A stretch of DNA of 64,000 nt from Pedobacter psychroterrae (lineage in GTDB: Bacteria; Bacteroidota; Bacteroidia; Sphingobacteriales; Sphingobacteriaceae), in the NCBI RefSeq assembly GCF_004331695.1, contig NZ_SJSL01000003.1, forward strand, positions 248,001 through 312,000, written 5' to 3'. The notes beneath the pieces were generated by a model, which saw only the letters and a list, made by a program, of their open reading frames with translations, was not told where the DNA came from and did no database searches. Of this stretch, positions 53,101 to 62,325 are shown piece by piece. A program made the translations under genes and the position numbers. The first letter of the stretch is position 1, and each line of letters begins with the position of its first letter.

Positions 53101-55878
53101 TTGTGCGTGCGTTTCGCCTATTTGTTAAAATCTTTCAGGACAAGGCTTGTTTTAAGCTTTTTGAGTTTTATTTTCGTGATACTAGGCTGGGCGGGGGTAT
53201 ACCAAACGCTTAATGAGCAGCAGCGCCAGATACAGAGGTTTGTCACACGGCTTGCTGCGGTCCAGGTCAAATACCTGGAAAGCTCCGTCTATTTGCAGCA
53301 GTTCATGTTGAAGGGTTTTCACGAAACTGCCTTTTACGCAACGGGAAAACAAAGAGACATTGATCTTTTTTTAAATCATCAAAGCCAGATCAATAAAGAA
53401 CTCGCACTGCTGAAGAAATCAGCTGCCCGGTACAAATTAAATGTCGATCAGTCGATAGATGGCCTTGACAGCGCCAACAGTCAAGCGATTGATTTAGGAA
53501 GAAAGTTGAAGCTCCTGTACTATCAAAAGGGATTCCAGGATCAGGCACTCGAAGGGCAGATGCGTGATTATGCACATTTTTTAGAAGACTCAACTGGTGT
53601 CAGCAAAATAGATGTTCTGCAACTTCGTCGTCATGAAAAAGATTACCTGTTACGGGGTAATTTGGCATTTGCCAATTCTTTTGCCTTGCAAATGGACAGG
53701 ACACTAAAGAGTGTAGCAACTGGAAGTATCAGCCAGCGGGCATTGATCAATTATCGTGACTGTTTTAATCGCCTGGTTCATATATCAGAAGTCCTGGGTA
53801 TCCATAAAAGTAAGGGAGTGATGCCGCAGACGCTGGCAAATATAAAACAGTTTGGAAAGCGTTACTCGGAACTGGTAGCGGCAACAAACCAGCGTGTTAA
53901 CCTGTCGGAAGCCAATTTTAATTTTCTGATGATACTGTCAACAACGCTCGCCCTGGCTTTGGTATTATTGTTAAGCTGGGTGCTTTCCAAATACCTCACC
54001 AGGGACATCAAAGAGCTGAACAGAAGGATGTCTAACTTCATACAATCTGATTTCAAAGTACTGTCAGAAACAGAATCTGATAATAAATTTCTTCCCAATA
54101 GCCGTGAGATAGAACAGCTCAACCACGATTTCATGCTGCTAAAAGTTCATTTAAGGGATTATCTGGGTAAAATTAATGATCACAATGAGCAGTTGCGGTT
54201 GCAGGCAGGACAGCTTCAGGAACTGAACGAAGAACTTCAGGTACAGTCCGAAGAACTCACCGTGCAATCGGAAGAGCTGGTCCAACAACAGCAACAGGAG
54301 TATGCTGCCCGTCAGGAAGCCGAAAAGGCAAACCAGGCAAAAAGTGTTTTTCTGGCAACCATGAGCCATGAGATCCGCACGCCTATGAACGGGGTGTTGG
54401 GTATGGCCTCGCTCTTATATGAAACTCCCCTCAATACAGAGCAAGCTGAGTATGTAGAGACAATCCGCAATAGCGGAGAAACCCTGATGAATGTGATCAA
54501 TGACATTCTTGACTTTTCCAAGATTGAATCCGGAAAGCTGGAACTTGACCTGCACGATTTCGATCTGCGCTATTGTATCGAAGAGGTGATGGATCTCTTT
54601 GCAGGTAAAGCTGCTTTAAATGATATTGACCTGGTGTATCAGATCGAAAACAATGTTCCTTTACAACTCCTGGCTGATAGCCTTCGTTTGAAGCAGGTGC
54701 TGATTAATTTAATCGGAAATGCGCTTAAATTTACCAATTCTGGAGAGATATTTCTTCAGGTGAGCCTGGCAGGCCCCGAACGAAACCGGGAAGCAGTAGA
54801 ACTGGTATTTAAAGTTACCGATACCGGAATTGGTATACCCGAGGAAAAACTAGCCGGGCTATTTACCGCCTTTACCCAGGTCGATTCTTCTACCACACGC
54901 AAGTATGGCGGTACCGGATTAGGTCTGGCAATTAGCGCCAGACTCGTAGCGCTGATGGGTGGCAGCATCTCCGTGCAGAGTAGCCCTGGACAGGGGGCAT
55001 CTTTCCAGTTCAGCATGCAAGCTGAAATGAGCGCGCAAAAGCTGCGTCATCAGCCATTGTGTATGATGAGCGGACTGAACGGAAAGCGGGTGCTTGTAGT
55101 AGATGACAACCAGACCAACCGTAAGATATTGCAGGTACAACTCGAACAATGGAAGCTGTTGCCGGTGATGGCTAGCTCTGGTCAGGAAGCACTCTCCATA
55201 CTGTCACATCAGGGATTTGATCTGGTAATCAGCGACATGCAGATGCCTGAAATGGATGGGGTGGACTTGGTAACACGGATCCGGGAAATGAATGCACTAC
55301 TGCCATGTGTGCTGCTTAGTTCAATTGGTGATGAAACAAGGAGCAAGTATCCGCATTTATTTACTGCGGTACTTACCAAGCCGGTTAAACAACAACAGTT
55401 GTGCAAGGTTGTGCAAATGAGCTTGGAGCATCTAGCTGAAGTCCTGCAAGCCGAACCCAATAAAACAGATCTGTCAAGACCAGAATTTGCAGAAGCACAC
55501 CCATTACGCATCCTGGTTGCCGAAGACAATTACATCAACCAGAAGTTGATCATTAGGATATTGACCAAGCTCGGGTATGAACCGATGCTTGCTCAAAATG
55601 GACTTGAAGTGATTATGTTAATGCAGGTTCATACTTTCGATCTTATTTTGATGGACGTGCAAATGCCGGAGATGGATGGTCTGGAAGCAACCAGGCTCAT
55701 TCGCTCAACTCATTCCGTTCAGCCAATGATCATCGCCATGACTGCTAATGCCATGCTCGAAGACAAAGAGATGTGCCTGGCCGCTGGCATGGACCATTAT
55801 TTATCAAAGCCGATCAGTATAGACCTGCTGCTGGCAGCACTTTCCATGGAGCGGAAGTTTGATAGGACCTCGCTATAA
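53101..55878 (+). CDS. hybrid sensor histidine kinase with two receiver domains
   Basis: A 925-residue protein. Only weak starts exist: TTG at 53101, GTG at 53107 or TTG at 53122, each leaving the first membrane helix (about residues 14-34) intact. A periplasmic helical bundle follows (about 35-270), a second membrane helix at about 276-298, a HAMP-like linker, and a long coiled coil ([20 protein letters not shown]). The kinase core has HisKA ([13 protein letters not shown], His423) and HATPase_c ([35 protein letters not shown]). Receiver 1 has Asp712 ([12 protein letters not shown]) and receiver 2 has Asp852 ([13 protein letters not shown]). There is no HPt or output domain, so phosphate must go on to a separate HPt or regulator. 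Its 3' end overlaps the convergent SDR gene by 6 bp. Confidence 0.92.
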   Translation: MCVRFAYLLKSFRTRLVLSFLSFIFVILGWAGVYQTLNEQQRQIQRFVTRLAAVQVKYLESSVYLQQFMLKGFHETAFYATGKQRDIDLFLNHQSQINKELALLKKSAARYKLNVDQSIDGLDSANSQAIDLGRKLKLLYYQKGFQDQALEGQMRDYAHFLEDSTGVSKIDVLQLRRHEKDYLLRGNLAFANSFALQMDRTLKSVATGSISQRALINYRDCFNRLVHISEVLGIHKSKGVMPQTLANIKQFGKRYSELVAATNQRVNLSEANFNFLMILSTTLALALVLLLSWVLSKYLTRDIKELNRRMSNFIQSDFKVLSETESDNKFLPNSREIEQLNHDFMLLKVHLRDYLGKINDHNEQLRLQAGQLQELNEELQVQSEELTVQSEELVQQQQQEYAARQEAEKANQAKSVFLATMSHEIRTPMNGVLGMASLLYETPLNTEQAEYVETIRNSGETLMNVINDILDFSKIESGKLELDLHDFDLRYCIEEVMDLFAGKAALNDIDLVYQIENNVPLQLLADSLRLKQVLINLIGNALKFTNSGEIFLQVSLAGPERNREAVELVFKVTDTGIGIPEEKLAGLFTAFTQVDSSTTRKYGGTGLGLAISARLVALMGGSISVQSSPGQGASFQFSMQAEMSAQKLRHQPLCMMSGLNGKRVLVVDDNQTNRKILQVQLEQWKLLPVMASSGQEALSILSHQGFDLVISDMQMPEMDGVDLVTRIREMNALLPCVLLSSIGDETRSKYPHLFTAVLTKPVKQQQLCKVVQMSLEHLAEVLQAEPNKTDLSRPEFAEAHPLRILVAEDNYINQKLIIRILTKLGYEPMLAQNGLEVIMLMQVHTFDLILMDVQMPEMDGLEATRLIRSTHSVQPMIIAMTANAMLEDKEMCLAAGMDHYLSKPISIDLLLAALSMERKFDRTSL

Positions 55879-56667
55879 AATTGACCTGACCAGCCCGCCC
55901 TCTGCCCTAATCGCGGCTCCGTTTGTTGCCGAGGCCAGCGGGCTTGTATAATAGGTCACGATGTTTGCGATCTCTTCCACGGATGCAAAGCGCTGTAGCA
56001 ATGAAGTAGGCCTTAGATTCTTAAAGAAATCGGTCTCCACTTCAGCGGTTGAAATATTGCCTGCTTTGGCCAGATCTTCAATAAAGGTCCCGACTCCTTT
56101 GGACTTGGTAGGTCCTGGAAGGATTGCGTTAACGGTAACGCCAGTCCCCTTGCTGAGTTCTGCGAGGCCCCTGCTTACAGCCAGCTGTGCGGTTTTTGTC
56201 ATTCCATAATGTATCATTTCATCCGGGATAAACACCGCGGATTCGCTGGAAATAAAAATGATGCGGCCCCAGTTCTTTGCCATCATCTTTGGAAAGAGGT
56301 CCCTGGAGAGCCTGATGCCGCTCATCACATTGATTTCAAAGAACCGAAACCAGTCTTCGTCGGGAATTTCCGCAAACGGTTTTGGCTCAAAAATACCTGC
56401 GTTGTTAACCAGGATGTCTACGTCGGGTAATTGCGAGATCAGGTTACTAACTGCAGCAGCATCCGAAAAGTCGGCTGCCAGTCCCGATACCTCTGCTCCG
56501 GCGACAAGCAGTTTTAGCTCCTCTACGGCTGCGCTGACACCTTCTTCAGTTCTGCCATTGATGATGACCCTGGCACCTTCCTTAAGTAAACTATGGGCGA
56601 TGGCGAATCCGATTCCTGCGGTCGATCCACTGATAAATGCTGTTTTATTATGAAGCTGTAAGTCCAT
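55873..56667 (-). CDS. SDR-family NAD(P)-dependent oxidoreductase
   Basis: A 264-residue classical short-chain dehydrogenase/reductase. The cofactor motif is [15 protein letters not shown] near the N-terminus, NNAG is present ([11 protein letters not shown]), and the active site has Ser in FISSESAVF and Tyr-x3-Lys in [11 protein letters not shown]. The pattern after the first strand (RVIINGRT) suggests NADP. The C-terminus closes with [15 protein letters not shown], the usual SDR tail. The substrate is unknown. A TACTTTTG box (minus strand, 56692-56685) precedes the start by 18 bp, with an inverted repeat further upstream. Confidence 0.93.
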   Translation of the reverse strand: MDLQLHNKTAFISGSTAGIGFAIAHSLLKEGARVIINGRTEEGVSAAVEELKLLVAGAEVSGLAADFSDAAAVSNLISQLPDVDILVNNAGIFEPKPFAEIPDEDWFRFFEINVMSGIRLSRDLFPKMMAKNWGRIIFISSESAVFIPDEMIHYGMTKTAQLAVSRGLAELSKGTGVTVNAILPGPTKSKGVGTFIEDLAKAGNISTAEVETDFFKNLRPTSLLQRFASVEEIANIVTYYTSPLASATNGAAIRAEGGLVRSIL

Positions 56668-56704
56668 TGTACTAATTTATTTATCAAAAGTACACTTAAG
56701 CGTT

Positions 56705-56734
56705 CCACAATGTTGCAGGAGGAAACAATTGTGG
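56705..56734. repeat. inverted repeat upstream of the SDR gene
   Basis: CCACAAT (56705-56711) and ATTGTGG (56728-56734) with a 16-nt spacer, lying just upstream of a TAnnTTTG-like box (TACTTTTG, minus strand at 56692-56685). It may be an operator for the SDR gene. The -33 element is not clear: a TTG lies only 15 bp from the box. Confidence 0.35.
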
Positions 56735-56853
56735 CATTCCGCTGACGGCTTAACTGAACTGGCAAATTTGCCGGCAACGATTGCGTACTTTTTAGCGGTC
56801 GGGACCTTGGTTTTTCACCTGATGTTGATTACCCTTGTATAAGGTATGATGAT

Positions 56854-57846
56854 ATGAAAAAATTACTGTTACTACTGGTTATCGTGTTGCTCAGTGATGT
56901 GTTGGGCAATACAATCTTAGCACAAACCCCCACTCAAAGGCCAGTGGCCCCTGATGATTTACCTGGAAATGGACTAAAACAGTACGACTTCTTTTATGCG
57001 GGTGAAGCTAAATCGCGCAACATGTATATTGTTCGCAAAGGTCAGGTCACATGGTCTTACATTGATACCACAGGTAGGGGAGAGATCAGTGATGCGATAT
57101 TGATGAAAAATGGAAATGTGCTGTTTGCTCACCAGTATGGCGTGACTTTGATTGACCGCGATAAGAAAGTGCTTTGGCAATACCAGGCACCCGAAGGTAC
57201 GGAAACACATACCGCTCAGCTGATTGGTAAAGCGCATGTAGTATTGGTACAAAATGGCAATCCTGCTAAGGTGCTGGTGATGAACATTAAAACAAACCAG
57301 GTGGAAAAGGAATTTGCCATACCTTTCAAGAGTGATACCCACGGGCAAATACGGCATGCAAGATTAACGCAAAAAGGTACACTGTTGGTCGCTCATATGG
57401 ATCTGGGAAAAATAAATGAATATGATTTTGATGGTAAGCTGATATCTTCCATCGACGAGCCAAGTGTCTGGTCGGCCGTCCCATTGAAAAGTGGAAATCT
57501 GCTTACCGCAAGCAATCGAAATATTGTTAAGGAAATCGCTCCTAATGGAAGTGTGGTTTGGGAGTTTCCCTTATCTGAGATTCCCGGTTATAGCATCACA
57601 AGCCCTCAAATTGCGTTACGACTTCCCAATGGGAATACACTGGTCAACAACTGGTTCAATCAATGGAGTAGCAAACTGGATTTGAAGAATCCTCCTGTAC
57701 AGGCGATTGAAGTGACGCCGGAAAAAAAGATTGTATGGGCGTTACGTTCCTGGTCGGCTCCTGACTTAGGCCCATCTACTACCATTCAATTGTTGGATGA
57801 CCCTAATAATACTTACGAAAAAGCTTTTTTTGGCGCTATCAGGTGA
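56854..57846 (+). CDS. exported beta-propeller protein
   Basis: A 330-residue protein with the signal MKKLLLLLVIVLLSDVLGNTILAQ. The mature part reads as consecutive propeller blades: DAILMKNGNVLFAHQYGVTLIDRDKKVLWQYQ, QLIGKAHVVLVQNGNPAKVLVMNI, HARLTQKGTLLVAHMDLGKINEYDFDGK, APNGSVVWEF. This resembles PQQ-like or arylsulfotransferase-type propellers. No enzyme motif is clear, so binding or a structural role is as likely as catalysis. It is followed 24 bp later by a sugar isomerase-like gene on the same strand, and the two are probably an operon. Propeller plus TIM-barrel isomerase pairs occur in carbohydrate loci of Bacteroidota. Confidence 0.8.
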   Translation: MKKLLLLLVIVLLSDVLGNTILAQTPTQRPVAPDDLPGNGLKQYDFFYAGEAKSRNMYIVRKGQVTWSYIDTTGRGEISDAILMKNGNVLFAHQYGVTLIDRDKKVLWQYQAPEGTETHTAQLIGKAHVVLVQNGNPAKVLVMNIKTNQVEKEFAIPFKSDTHGQIRHARLTQKGTLLVAHMDLGKINEYDFDGKLISSIDEPSVWSAVPLKSGNLLTASNRNIVKEIAPNGSVVWEFPLSEIPGYSITSPQIALRLPNGNTLVNNWFNQWSSKLDLKNPPVQAIEVTPEKKIVWALRSWSAPDLGPSTTIQLLDDPNNTYEKAFFGAIR

Positions 57847-57870
57847 TTGGCGCTGTAAATTTTGGATATC

Positions 57871-58755
57871 ATGTTTTTAAATCGATCATTATTACTCATA
57901 CTGCTGCCCTTTATGGGTCAGCTCCTGGAAACAGCAAACTTACAAAATAGGCCGAAAATGCCGACGGTTGGCATAGTGGTTCCCATTGAGCAGGACGAGC
58001 TAGCCTACAGCGCAGGTTTCCGTTTCATTTGTGAATCGGCCAGGAAAATGATTGCTCCCTCATTGTCCGCTGAAGCGGCTGCGTCCAAAAGAACACAGAT
58101 TAAATCTGCAAAGTGCAAAGTACTGTCCTGCAATTTATTTTTCCCCGGCAACATCAAGATCGCCGGTCCACAGGTAAACGAGCAGCGGGTGCTTGGTTAT
58201 GCAGATTCCTTGTTACATCTGGCCAGTCAGGCGGGGGTTCAGTATCTGGTACTTGGTAGCGGGGAATCCAGAAAACTTCCTAATGACTACGACCAGCGTA
58301 TCGCTAAAGATAACTTTGTTTTGCTTTGCAAGAAGCTCGCCAAGCTGGCGAAAAAACATAAAATAATGATCGTCCTGGAGAATCTGAACAGTGGCGAAAC
58401 AAATTTTTTGAATACCGTCAACCAGGCAGCCGATATTGTGCGGCGTGTGGATGCGCCGTCCTTTAAATTGAATGCAGATATCTATCACATGATGCGTGAA
58501 TCTGAACTACCGGAAGAGATCTTATCAGCAGGTTCGCTGATCGCTTACTGTGAAGTTGCCGAAAAACAGACCCGATCACTACCGGGCGTTGCCGGGGATG
58601 ACTTCAGGCCATACCTAGCTGCTTTAAAGAAGATCAATTACCATGGGTTTATTTTCATTGAGGGCAATACAAAGCAGCCTTCGGTCGATGTGCCTTCCTC
58701 TTTCAAATATATTTCCGGACAGATTAGCGAAGTTTACCAATTCGGCGGCAAATAG
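57871..58755 (+). CDS. exported sugar phosphate isomerase/epimerase-like TIM barrel
   Basis: A 294-residue protein starting at ATG 57871 (a TTG at 57862 would add three residues). A hydrophobic N-terminus (LNRSLLLILLPFMGQLLETANL) looks like a signal peptide or anchor, unusual for this fold. The AP_endonuc_2/xylose-isomerase-like barrel shows two expected metal ligands, Glu in KIMIVLENLNSG and Asp/His in LNADIYHMM, and a final Glu in FIFIEGNT. The strand that usually carries the His-x-His ligand instead reads LIAYCEVAE, so metal binding may be altered. Members isomerise or epimerise sugars such as inosose or hydroxypyruvate. The 3' end overlaps the convergent lipoprotein gene by 22 bp. Confidence 0.82.
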   Translation: MFLNRSLLLILLPFMGQLLETANLQNRPKMPTVGIVVPIEQDELAYSAGFRFICESARKMIAPSLSAEAAASKRTQIKSAKCKVLSCNLFFPGNIKIAGPQVNEQRVLGYADSLLHLASQAGVQYLVLGSGESRKLPNDYDQRIAKDNFVLLCKKLAKLAKKHKIMIVLENLNSGETNFLNTVNQAADIVRRVDAPSFKLNADIYHMMRESELPEEILSAGSLIAYCEVAEKQTRSLPGVAGDDFRPYLAALKKINYHGFIFIEGNTKQPSVDVPSSFKYISGQISEVYQFGGK

Positions 58756-59306
58756 CCATTAACTGAACCAGGCTCAAACTGGTAAACGGCTCTGTAGTTC
58801 GTTTGGTAATGTTTTTCATCCATCTTGCCCCTTCCTATATGTGTAGTCTTAACGATAACGAGCTGCCCCTTTGTTAAATAGGCATAAGAATAGTAGAATT
58901 GCCTCCGTGGTTGGTTCATGAATTGAATAACCACTTTATCATCTTTTATACGATAGTAGCCTTCAAATAAGGTAGCGCGCCCGGAGGGGGAAGGATCACT
59001 AATCCGCCGATTGAATGCCTTCATATAATCATTGTCAGTTTTCAATTCATGATTGGGATCAACTAACATATTTACCTGTCCGGTAGGATAAAACTTATAA
59101 ATGGTAGCTACTTCTTTTTTATCAGATAGATACACACCATCAGTCTGGAGCAGGGAGGCCTTGTCTAATTGAAATTCTTTTGAATAGAAGGAATAGTCAT
59201 CCCTGACGTAGTACTTTTTAAAGTTACAGCCAGCAAAGAGCCACACCAGCACCAATAAAAGCTTAGAGCAATTTAACGTCTTGAATCTTAGGTTCTTTAA
59301 AGGCAT
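58734..59306 (-). CDS. lipoprotein of unknown function
   Basis: A 190-residue lipoprotein from the ATG at 59304-59306 (MPLKNLRFKTLNCSKLLLVLVWLFAGC), with the lipid Cys in LFAGC. An in-frame start at 59351 would add 15 residues before the signal. The mature protein is polar and beta-rich (EVATIYKFYPTGQVNMLVDPNH, GYYRIKDDKVVIQFM, LTKGQLVIVKTTHIG). It looks like a small lipocalin-like or barrel-type fold, but I do not recognise the family. It is divergent from another unknown lipoprotein (59428) with 121 bp between them. Confidence 0.75.
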   Translation of the reverse strand: MPLKNLRFKTLNCSKLLLVLVWLFAGCNFKKYYVRDDYSFYSKEFQLDKASLLQTDGVYLSDKKEVATIYKFYPTGQVNMLVDPNHELKTDNDYMKAFNRRISDPSPSGRATLFEGYYRIKDDKVVIQFMNQPRRQFYYSYAYLTKGQLVIVKTTHIGRGKMDEKHYQTNYRAVYQFEPGSVNGYLPPNW

Positions 59307-59427
59307 ATGGACGATGGGAGAGAGAGGAGTATCAAATGGTCTCCTAAGCAAATATTCTAATTACTTCTTGAATTATCAAGTAGTTGCTATATTAGAAAAC
59401 GCTTTGAGTAATGACAAGCACGAAAAT

Positions 59428-59940
59428 ATGAAAGCATTGATTCGATTTTTTCATCCAACCATTTCTGTTTTAGCCGTTAAAGTATTCCTGCTTTTTTTCC
59501 TGGTGGTGCCCATCGGCTGCAAAAACAATGAACCAGCTTTTGTTGTGAAAGGACACAAAATGGTTATCAAAGATGTAAAGGTAAATGTTGAACTGCTTAA
59601 ACAAGACAGTATAGCGATCGCCACAGTGTATTACGATGGAAAGCCCTATGAAATCCTGAATCAAGGTACCCTTCGCTACATGATTTACGTGTCTTACCGG
59701 AATCAGCTGTTTCATAAATTTGAGGTGGACAATTTGCATGGGAAGGTGAAGGGTCAGCCGGTCAATGAGATAATTTTTAAAAGAAACGATGACGGAGCAA
59801 TATTGGTAGCTTACAGAGCATTTACAGAAAATGTTGATACTGCTGCTACTGCCTTAAGGCCTTGGAATAAATTTGCTGCCGGGCACGACACAACGACTTT
59901 TAACAAAGAGAAATTTATAGCATTTTATGAAACTAAATAG
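59428..59940 (+). CDS. lipoprotein of unknown function
   Basis: A 170-residue lipoprotein. The open frame extends back to 59281, over the divergent gene, but the signal peptide starts at ATG 59428 (MKALIRFFHPTISVLAVKVF, then LLFFLVVPIGC). The mature part is beta-rich and short (HKMVIKDVKVNVELLKQDSIAIATVYYDGKPYEIL) and ends with an acidic/aromatic tail. No family is recognised. Its 3' end overlaps the next lipoprotein gene by 14 bp, so the two are cotranscribed. Confidence 0.72.
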   Translation: MKALIRFFHPTISVLAVKVFLLFFLVVPIGCKNNEPAFVVKGHKMVIKDVKVNVELLKQDSIAIATVYYDGKPYEILNQGTLRYMIYVSYRNQLFHKFEVDNLHGKVKGQPVNEIIFKRNDDGAILVAYRAFTENVDTAATALRPWNKFAAGHDTTTFNKEKFIAFYETK

Positions 59941-60613
59941 CAAAGTCGGGCTACTAATAGTATTGTGTCTATTAGGTGCATCATGTGTTCAAAAGCCGCG
60001 AGCCGATGATTGTAAATCCGGGCAGGAATTGGTGTATGAAAATGCCGGATTTTCCAGTTATACCGAAGACCGCATCAGGGCTGCCGGGGTAGTCACTTTT
60101 CAATTAGAACTCAACGGTATGCTAACTATCTATGACCTGGATACTGCAGTATTCGGTGAGGTGGTGAGGAATGAAGATGGCAGCTATTTTACGGTGAATT
60201 TACCGCAGAAGATTGTCGCCAGGTGGATAGTGCCCCAGGATGATTTTTCGTCCTTTCATTTCGATGCTGAAGCAGTGGATAGCTCCAGCGATTACCTGGA
60301 AATCTATGTCAACAGCGCAAAGAGGCTGGTAAAAAAAGATCAAGTAACATATACCTTTAGCCCCTGGACAGAATATTTGAAAAGTTCCAGCATTAAACTT
60401 AAGGCTTGCAATCTGTTGAAAAATGCGGATGGGGAATCCCTCGCTTCCAGCAAAGATCAGATATTTGAAGTGTTGGCCGTCAAAGGAGACCTGATCCAGA
60501 TAAAGTCATCCAAAGAATGTCTGCCGGATGGAACTTCATTCAGGGAGCTGGAGGGTTGGCTGAAATGGAAATCAGGTGATGACTTGCTGATTGATTTTGC
60601 TTCTTGCGACTAA
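59927..60613 (+). CDS. lipoprotein of unknown function
   Basis: A 228-residue lipoprotein with the signal MKLNSKVGLLIVLCLLGASC. The mature part has mixed beta segments (FQLELNGMLTIYDLDTAVFGEV, YTFSPWTEYLKSSSIKLKACNLL) and a C-terminal SH3-like stretch (IFEVLAVKGDLIQIKSSK, LEGWLKWKSGDDLLID). That last part resembles bacterial SH3-type modules ending in GWL-W. I do not recognise the protein as a whole. Its start overlaps the previous gene by 14 bp. Right after its stop codon, in the same frame, begins a merC-like remnant (60614), so the 3' border of this gene may be a deletion junction. Confidence 0.72.
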   Translation: MKLNSKVGLLIVLCLLGASCVQKPRADDCKSGQELVYENAGFSSYTEDRIRAAGVVTFQLELNGMLTIYDLDTAVFGEVVRNEDGSYFTVNLPQKIVARWIVPQDDFSSFHFDAEAVDSSSDYLEIYVNSAKRLVKKDQVTYTFSPWTEYLKSSSIKLKACNLLKNADGESLASSKDQIFEVLAVKGDLIQIKSSKECLPDGTSFRELEGWLKWKSGDDLLIDFASCD

Positions 60614-60894
60614 TTGTCTGCTTCAATTGCCTGTGCCATTCACTGCGCCGCATTGCCACTGGTTGTTACGTATCTGCCGTTAATCGGTCTGGAGTTCCTG
60701 GCCAATGTATGGGTGGAGATCAGTATGATTGTCTTGTCATGCCTATTTTGGTACTGGTCGTGGGTTTTGCACTGATTGCTATCGGACATTTTCTCCTGCA
60801 TGAGCTCGAAGGATTTTTAATTCCCCTGGGTGGTTGTACAATTGCGGGGGCTCATTATCTCAACTGGAAACTCAGTAAAACCTGCGCTCTGTAA
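60614..60894 (+). pseudogene. degraded merC-like membrane protein gene (5' truncation, frameshift)
   Basis: The frame starting at TTG 60614 encodes SASIACAIHCAALPLVVTYLP, then IGLEFLANVWVEISMIVLS. This is the N-terminal half of MerC-type proteins, with their paired Cys in CAIHC, up to a stop at 60773. The C-terminal half is in another frame from 60739: MPILVLVVGFALIAIGHFLL, then HELEGFLIPLGGCTIAGAHYLNW, ending at 60894. The normal first about 12-15 residues are missing, and about 20 residues between the halves seem deleted with a frame change. MerC-like proteins are four-helix inner-membrane metal transport proteins. The longer open frame from 60604 reads the first half in the wrong frame. 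It is not expressed as a working protein unless there is recoding. Confidence 0.72.
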
Positions 60895-61046
60895 ATTTGA
60901 TAGTATGAAGATAAAAAAATTACTTTACCAGCAATACCTCAAAAGCAAAACGTTGCCAAGGTGATGAGTTTTTGGAAGAAAATTAAGCAGTTTAATTTAA
61001 GTAGCTTGATCCAAATATCAGTGGCAGTTTATCAGCCCGGATTTTC

Positions 61047-61241
61047 TTAATTTGCAGCCCTGGTGGTTTTCTGTTTTGGGTACCTGAGTACCTGAACTAG
61101 AATGAAGACCCCTACAAATAATGCGATCATTGGCCATGGGGCGTTTAAAACAAACCGCAGGAACAAAACCTCAATGGTTACCCAGATCAGGATGCTCCTG
61201 ATAAGTTGGCTTAGTGAATTTACCGGATCGAAACCTTTCAT
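61047..61241 (-). CDS. small hypothetical membrane protein
   Basis: A 64-residue protein with two hydrophobic segments (about residues 15-33 and 36-54) and a basic C-terminus (RYPKQKTTRAAN). The start ATG at 61239-61241 lies 16 bp after the stop of the thioredoxin gene on the same strand, so it is probably cotranscribed with it. I know no family. The 152 bp between the merC remnant and this gene hold two tiny plus-strand open frames (19 and 28 codons, 60905 and 60964) that I do not trust as genes. Confidence 0.55.
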   Translation of the reverse strand: MKGFDPVNSLSQLIRSILIWVTIEVLFLRFVLNAPWPMIALFVGVFILVQVLRYPKQKTTRAAN

Positions 61242-61257
61242 ATCCTAAATATATAAA

Positions 61258-62010
61258 TTACTTAGAGACCCCTACCAGTTCCTTAATAATCTTTGTAAAG
61301 TAATTATCAGGGCTATCTGGAGAAATCTCCTTGCCCTGCAGATCCAATGGGTAATTGTGCTGGATGTATCTTACAATGCCAGCCTTATCTACAAATATAT
61401 TCCTCGGCAAGCCGCTGATGTGGATCGATTTTGCATATTCTCCACCGTTTGCCAGTACTGCAAAGTTAAATTCCTTGTTTTTTAAAAAGCCGACCAGGTC
61501 CTTTTCTTCCACGCGATCATCTGTAATAGATATAAAGTTCATGTGCGCTCCGTAAATATCCTTGAGCTTACTCAACTGAGGCATCTCGGCGATGCATGGT
61601 TTACATTGCGTATTCCAAAAGTTGATCAATGTTGGCTTACCCTGCAGTTCATCAGAAGAAGTGACTGCTCCATTGAGATCGGATAAGCTGAATCCCGGGA
61701 GCTTTTTATTGAGCAGCAAAAAGATTGAATCCTGCTCATACTTCAATGTTACCGTTTTGCGTGGCTGACCGTTCAGGTTAGCCCTCGAAAAAGTTAAGAA
61801 GTTCACTATGGTGTCTTTGCTTATTACCTTGTGGTAAATGATAGGTGTTACCTGATAGGTCAAGGGAGTATTACGTTGCATGGTATCAATGAATGCTTTG
61901 ACATTTTCTTCAGTATACAAGATTCCATTGTTAAAAGTATATAGGTTGCGTTGGGCAAAACTGCTAAGAGCAGTCACGAGCAGTAATAGTACCAGTAGAT
62001 TTATTTTCAT
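61258..62010 (-). CDS. exported TlpA-like thioredoxin protein, CKPC active site
   Basis: A 250-residue protein with a signal peptide (MKINLLVLLLLVTALSSFAQ). Residues about 105-245 are a TlpA/AhpC-TSA thioredoxin domain: LPGFSLSDLNGAVTSSDELQ at its start, the active site TLINFWNTQCKPCIAEMPQL (C-K-P-C) and the cis-Pro loop HISGLPRNIFVDKAG. The preceding about 85 residues have no known domain. It is a periplasmic thiol-disulfide oxidoreductase, probably one of several TlpA proteins for cytochrome c or surface protein maturation. A small membrane-protein gene follows 16 bp downstream. Confidence 0.9.
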   Translation of the reverse strand: MKINLLVLLLLVTALSSFAQRNLYTFNNGILYTEENVKAFIDTMQRNTPLTYQVTPIIYHKVISKDTIVNFLTFSRANLNGQPRKTVTLKYEQDSIFLLLNKKLPGFSLSDLNGAVTSSDELQGKPTLINFWNTQCKPCIAEMPQLSKLKDIYGAHMNFISITDDRVEEKDLVGFLKNKEFNFAVLANGGEYAKSIHISGLPRNIFVDKAGIVRYIQHNYPLDLQGKEISPDSPDNYFTKIIKELVGVSK

Positions 62011-62039
62011 AAAGCGTTTATCTTTAGACGGTGACGCGA

Positions 62040-62325
62040 TTATATGTTACACTTGAATCCCAATTGATACCTGCTTTTCGACACCAGTAGCTGGTCAGTC
62101 GCCGAGTTGAAGGCTACATAAATATGTACTATATCACCACTATACTCAGCTGGTAAATGCATAGTATAGGTTTCCAAAGAGCGTGCGGCTATATTCCTTG
62201 CCCTCACAAAATCATCCTTCACAGGGTTGTAGACCAGTACGGTCAGTCTTGTCAGTGGCAGCCTTAAAGAGATCATCGTTGCCGCTGTCTACCCAGTTAA
62301 TGTCACCCTCTAGATGTAATATTGC
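62040..62325 (-). pseudogene. DUF6266 remnant with frameshift
   Basis: Two frames together recreate the C-terminal half of a DUF6266 protein. The upstream part (62325 down to about 62240) reads LHLEGDINWVDSGNDDLFKAATDK. The downstream part, in another frame (from about 62245 down to 62040), reads TVLVYNPVKDDFV, then AARSLETYTMHLPAEYSGDIVHIYVAFNS. In intact members W-x-D-x-S/N, then A-x2-D, then V-x-YNP lie in one frame, so a small indel lies near 62230-62250. The N-terminal half is absent upstream, where a stop codon closes the frame at 62326-62328. DUF6266 proteins have no known function but are frequent in Sphingobacteriaceae. The 78-codon open frame starting at 62276 is an artefact of the shift. 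Confidence 0.6.

Noticed and set aside
53096..53103. TAAGTTTG promoter box at the start of the hybrid kinase gene.
   Set aside because: It has no -33 element at 19-21 bp and overlaps the possible TTG start, so it is probably chance. The true start of that gene remains open.
60604..60738. N-terminal part of the 96-codon open frame starting at TTG 60604.
   Set aside because: This stretch encodes MerC-like sequence in another frame (from 60614). Only the part after 60739 is real coding sequence.
60905..61049. Two tiny open frames (19 and 28 codons).
   Set aside because: No family, no promoter, and they lie in a region that shows decay next to them.
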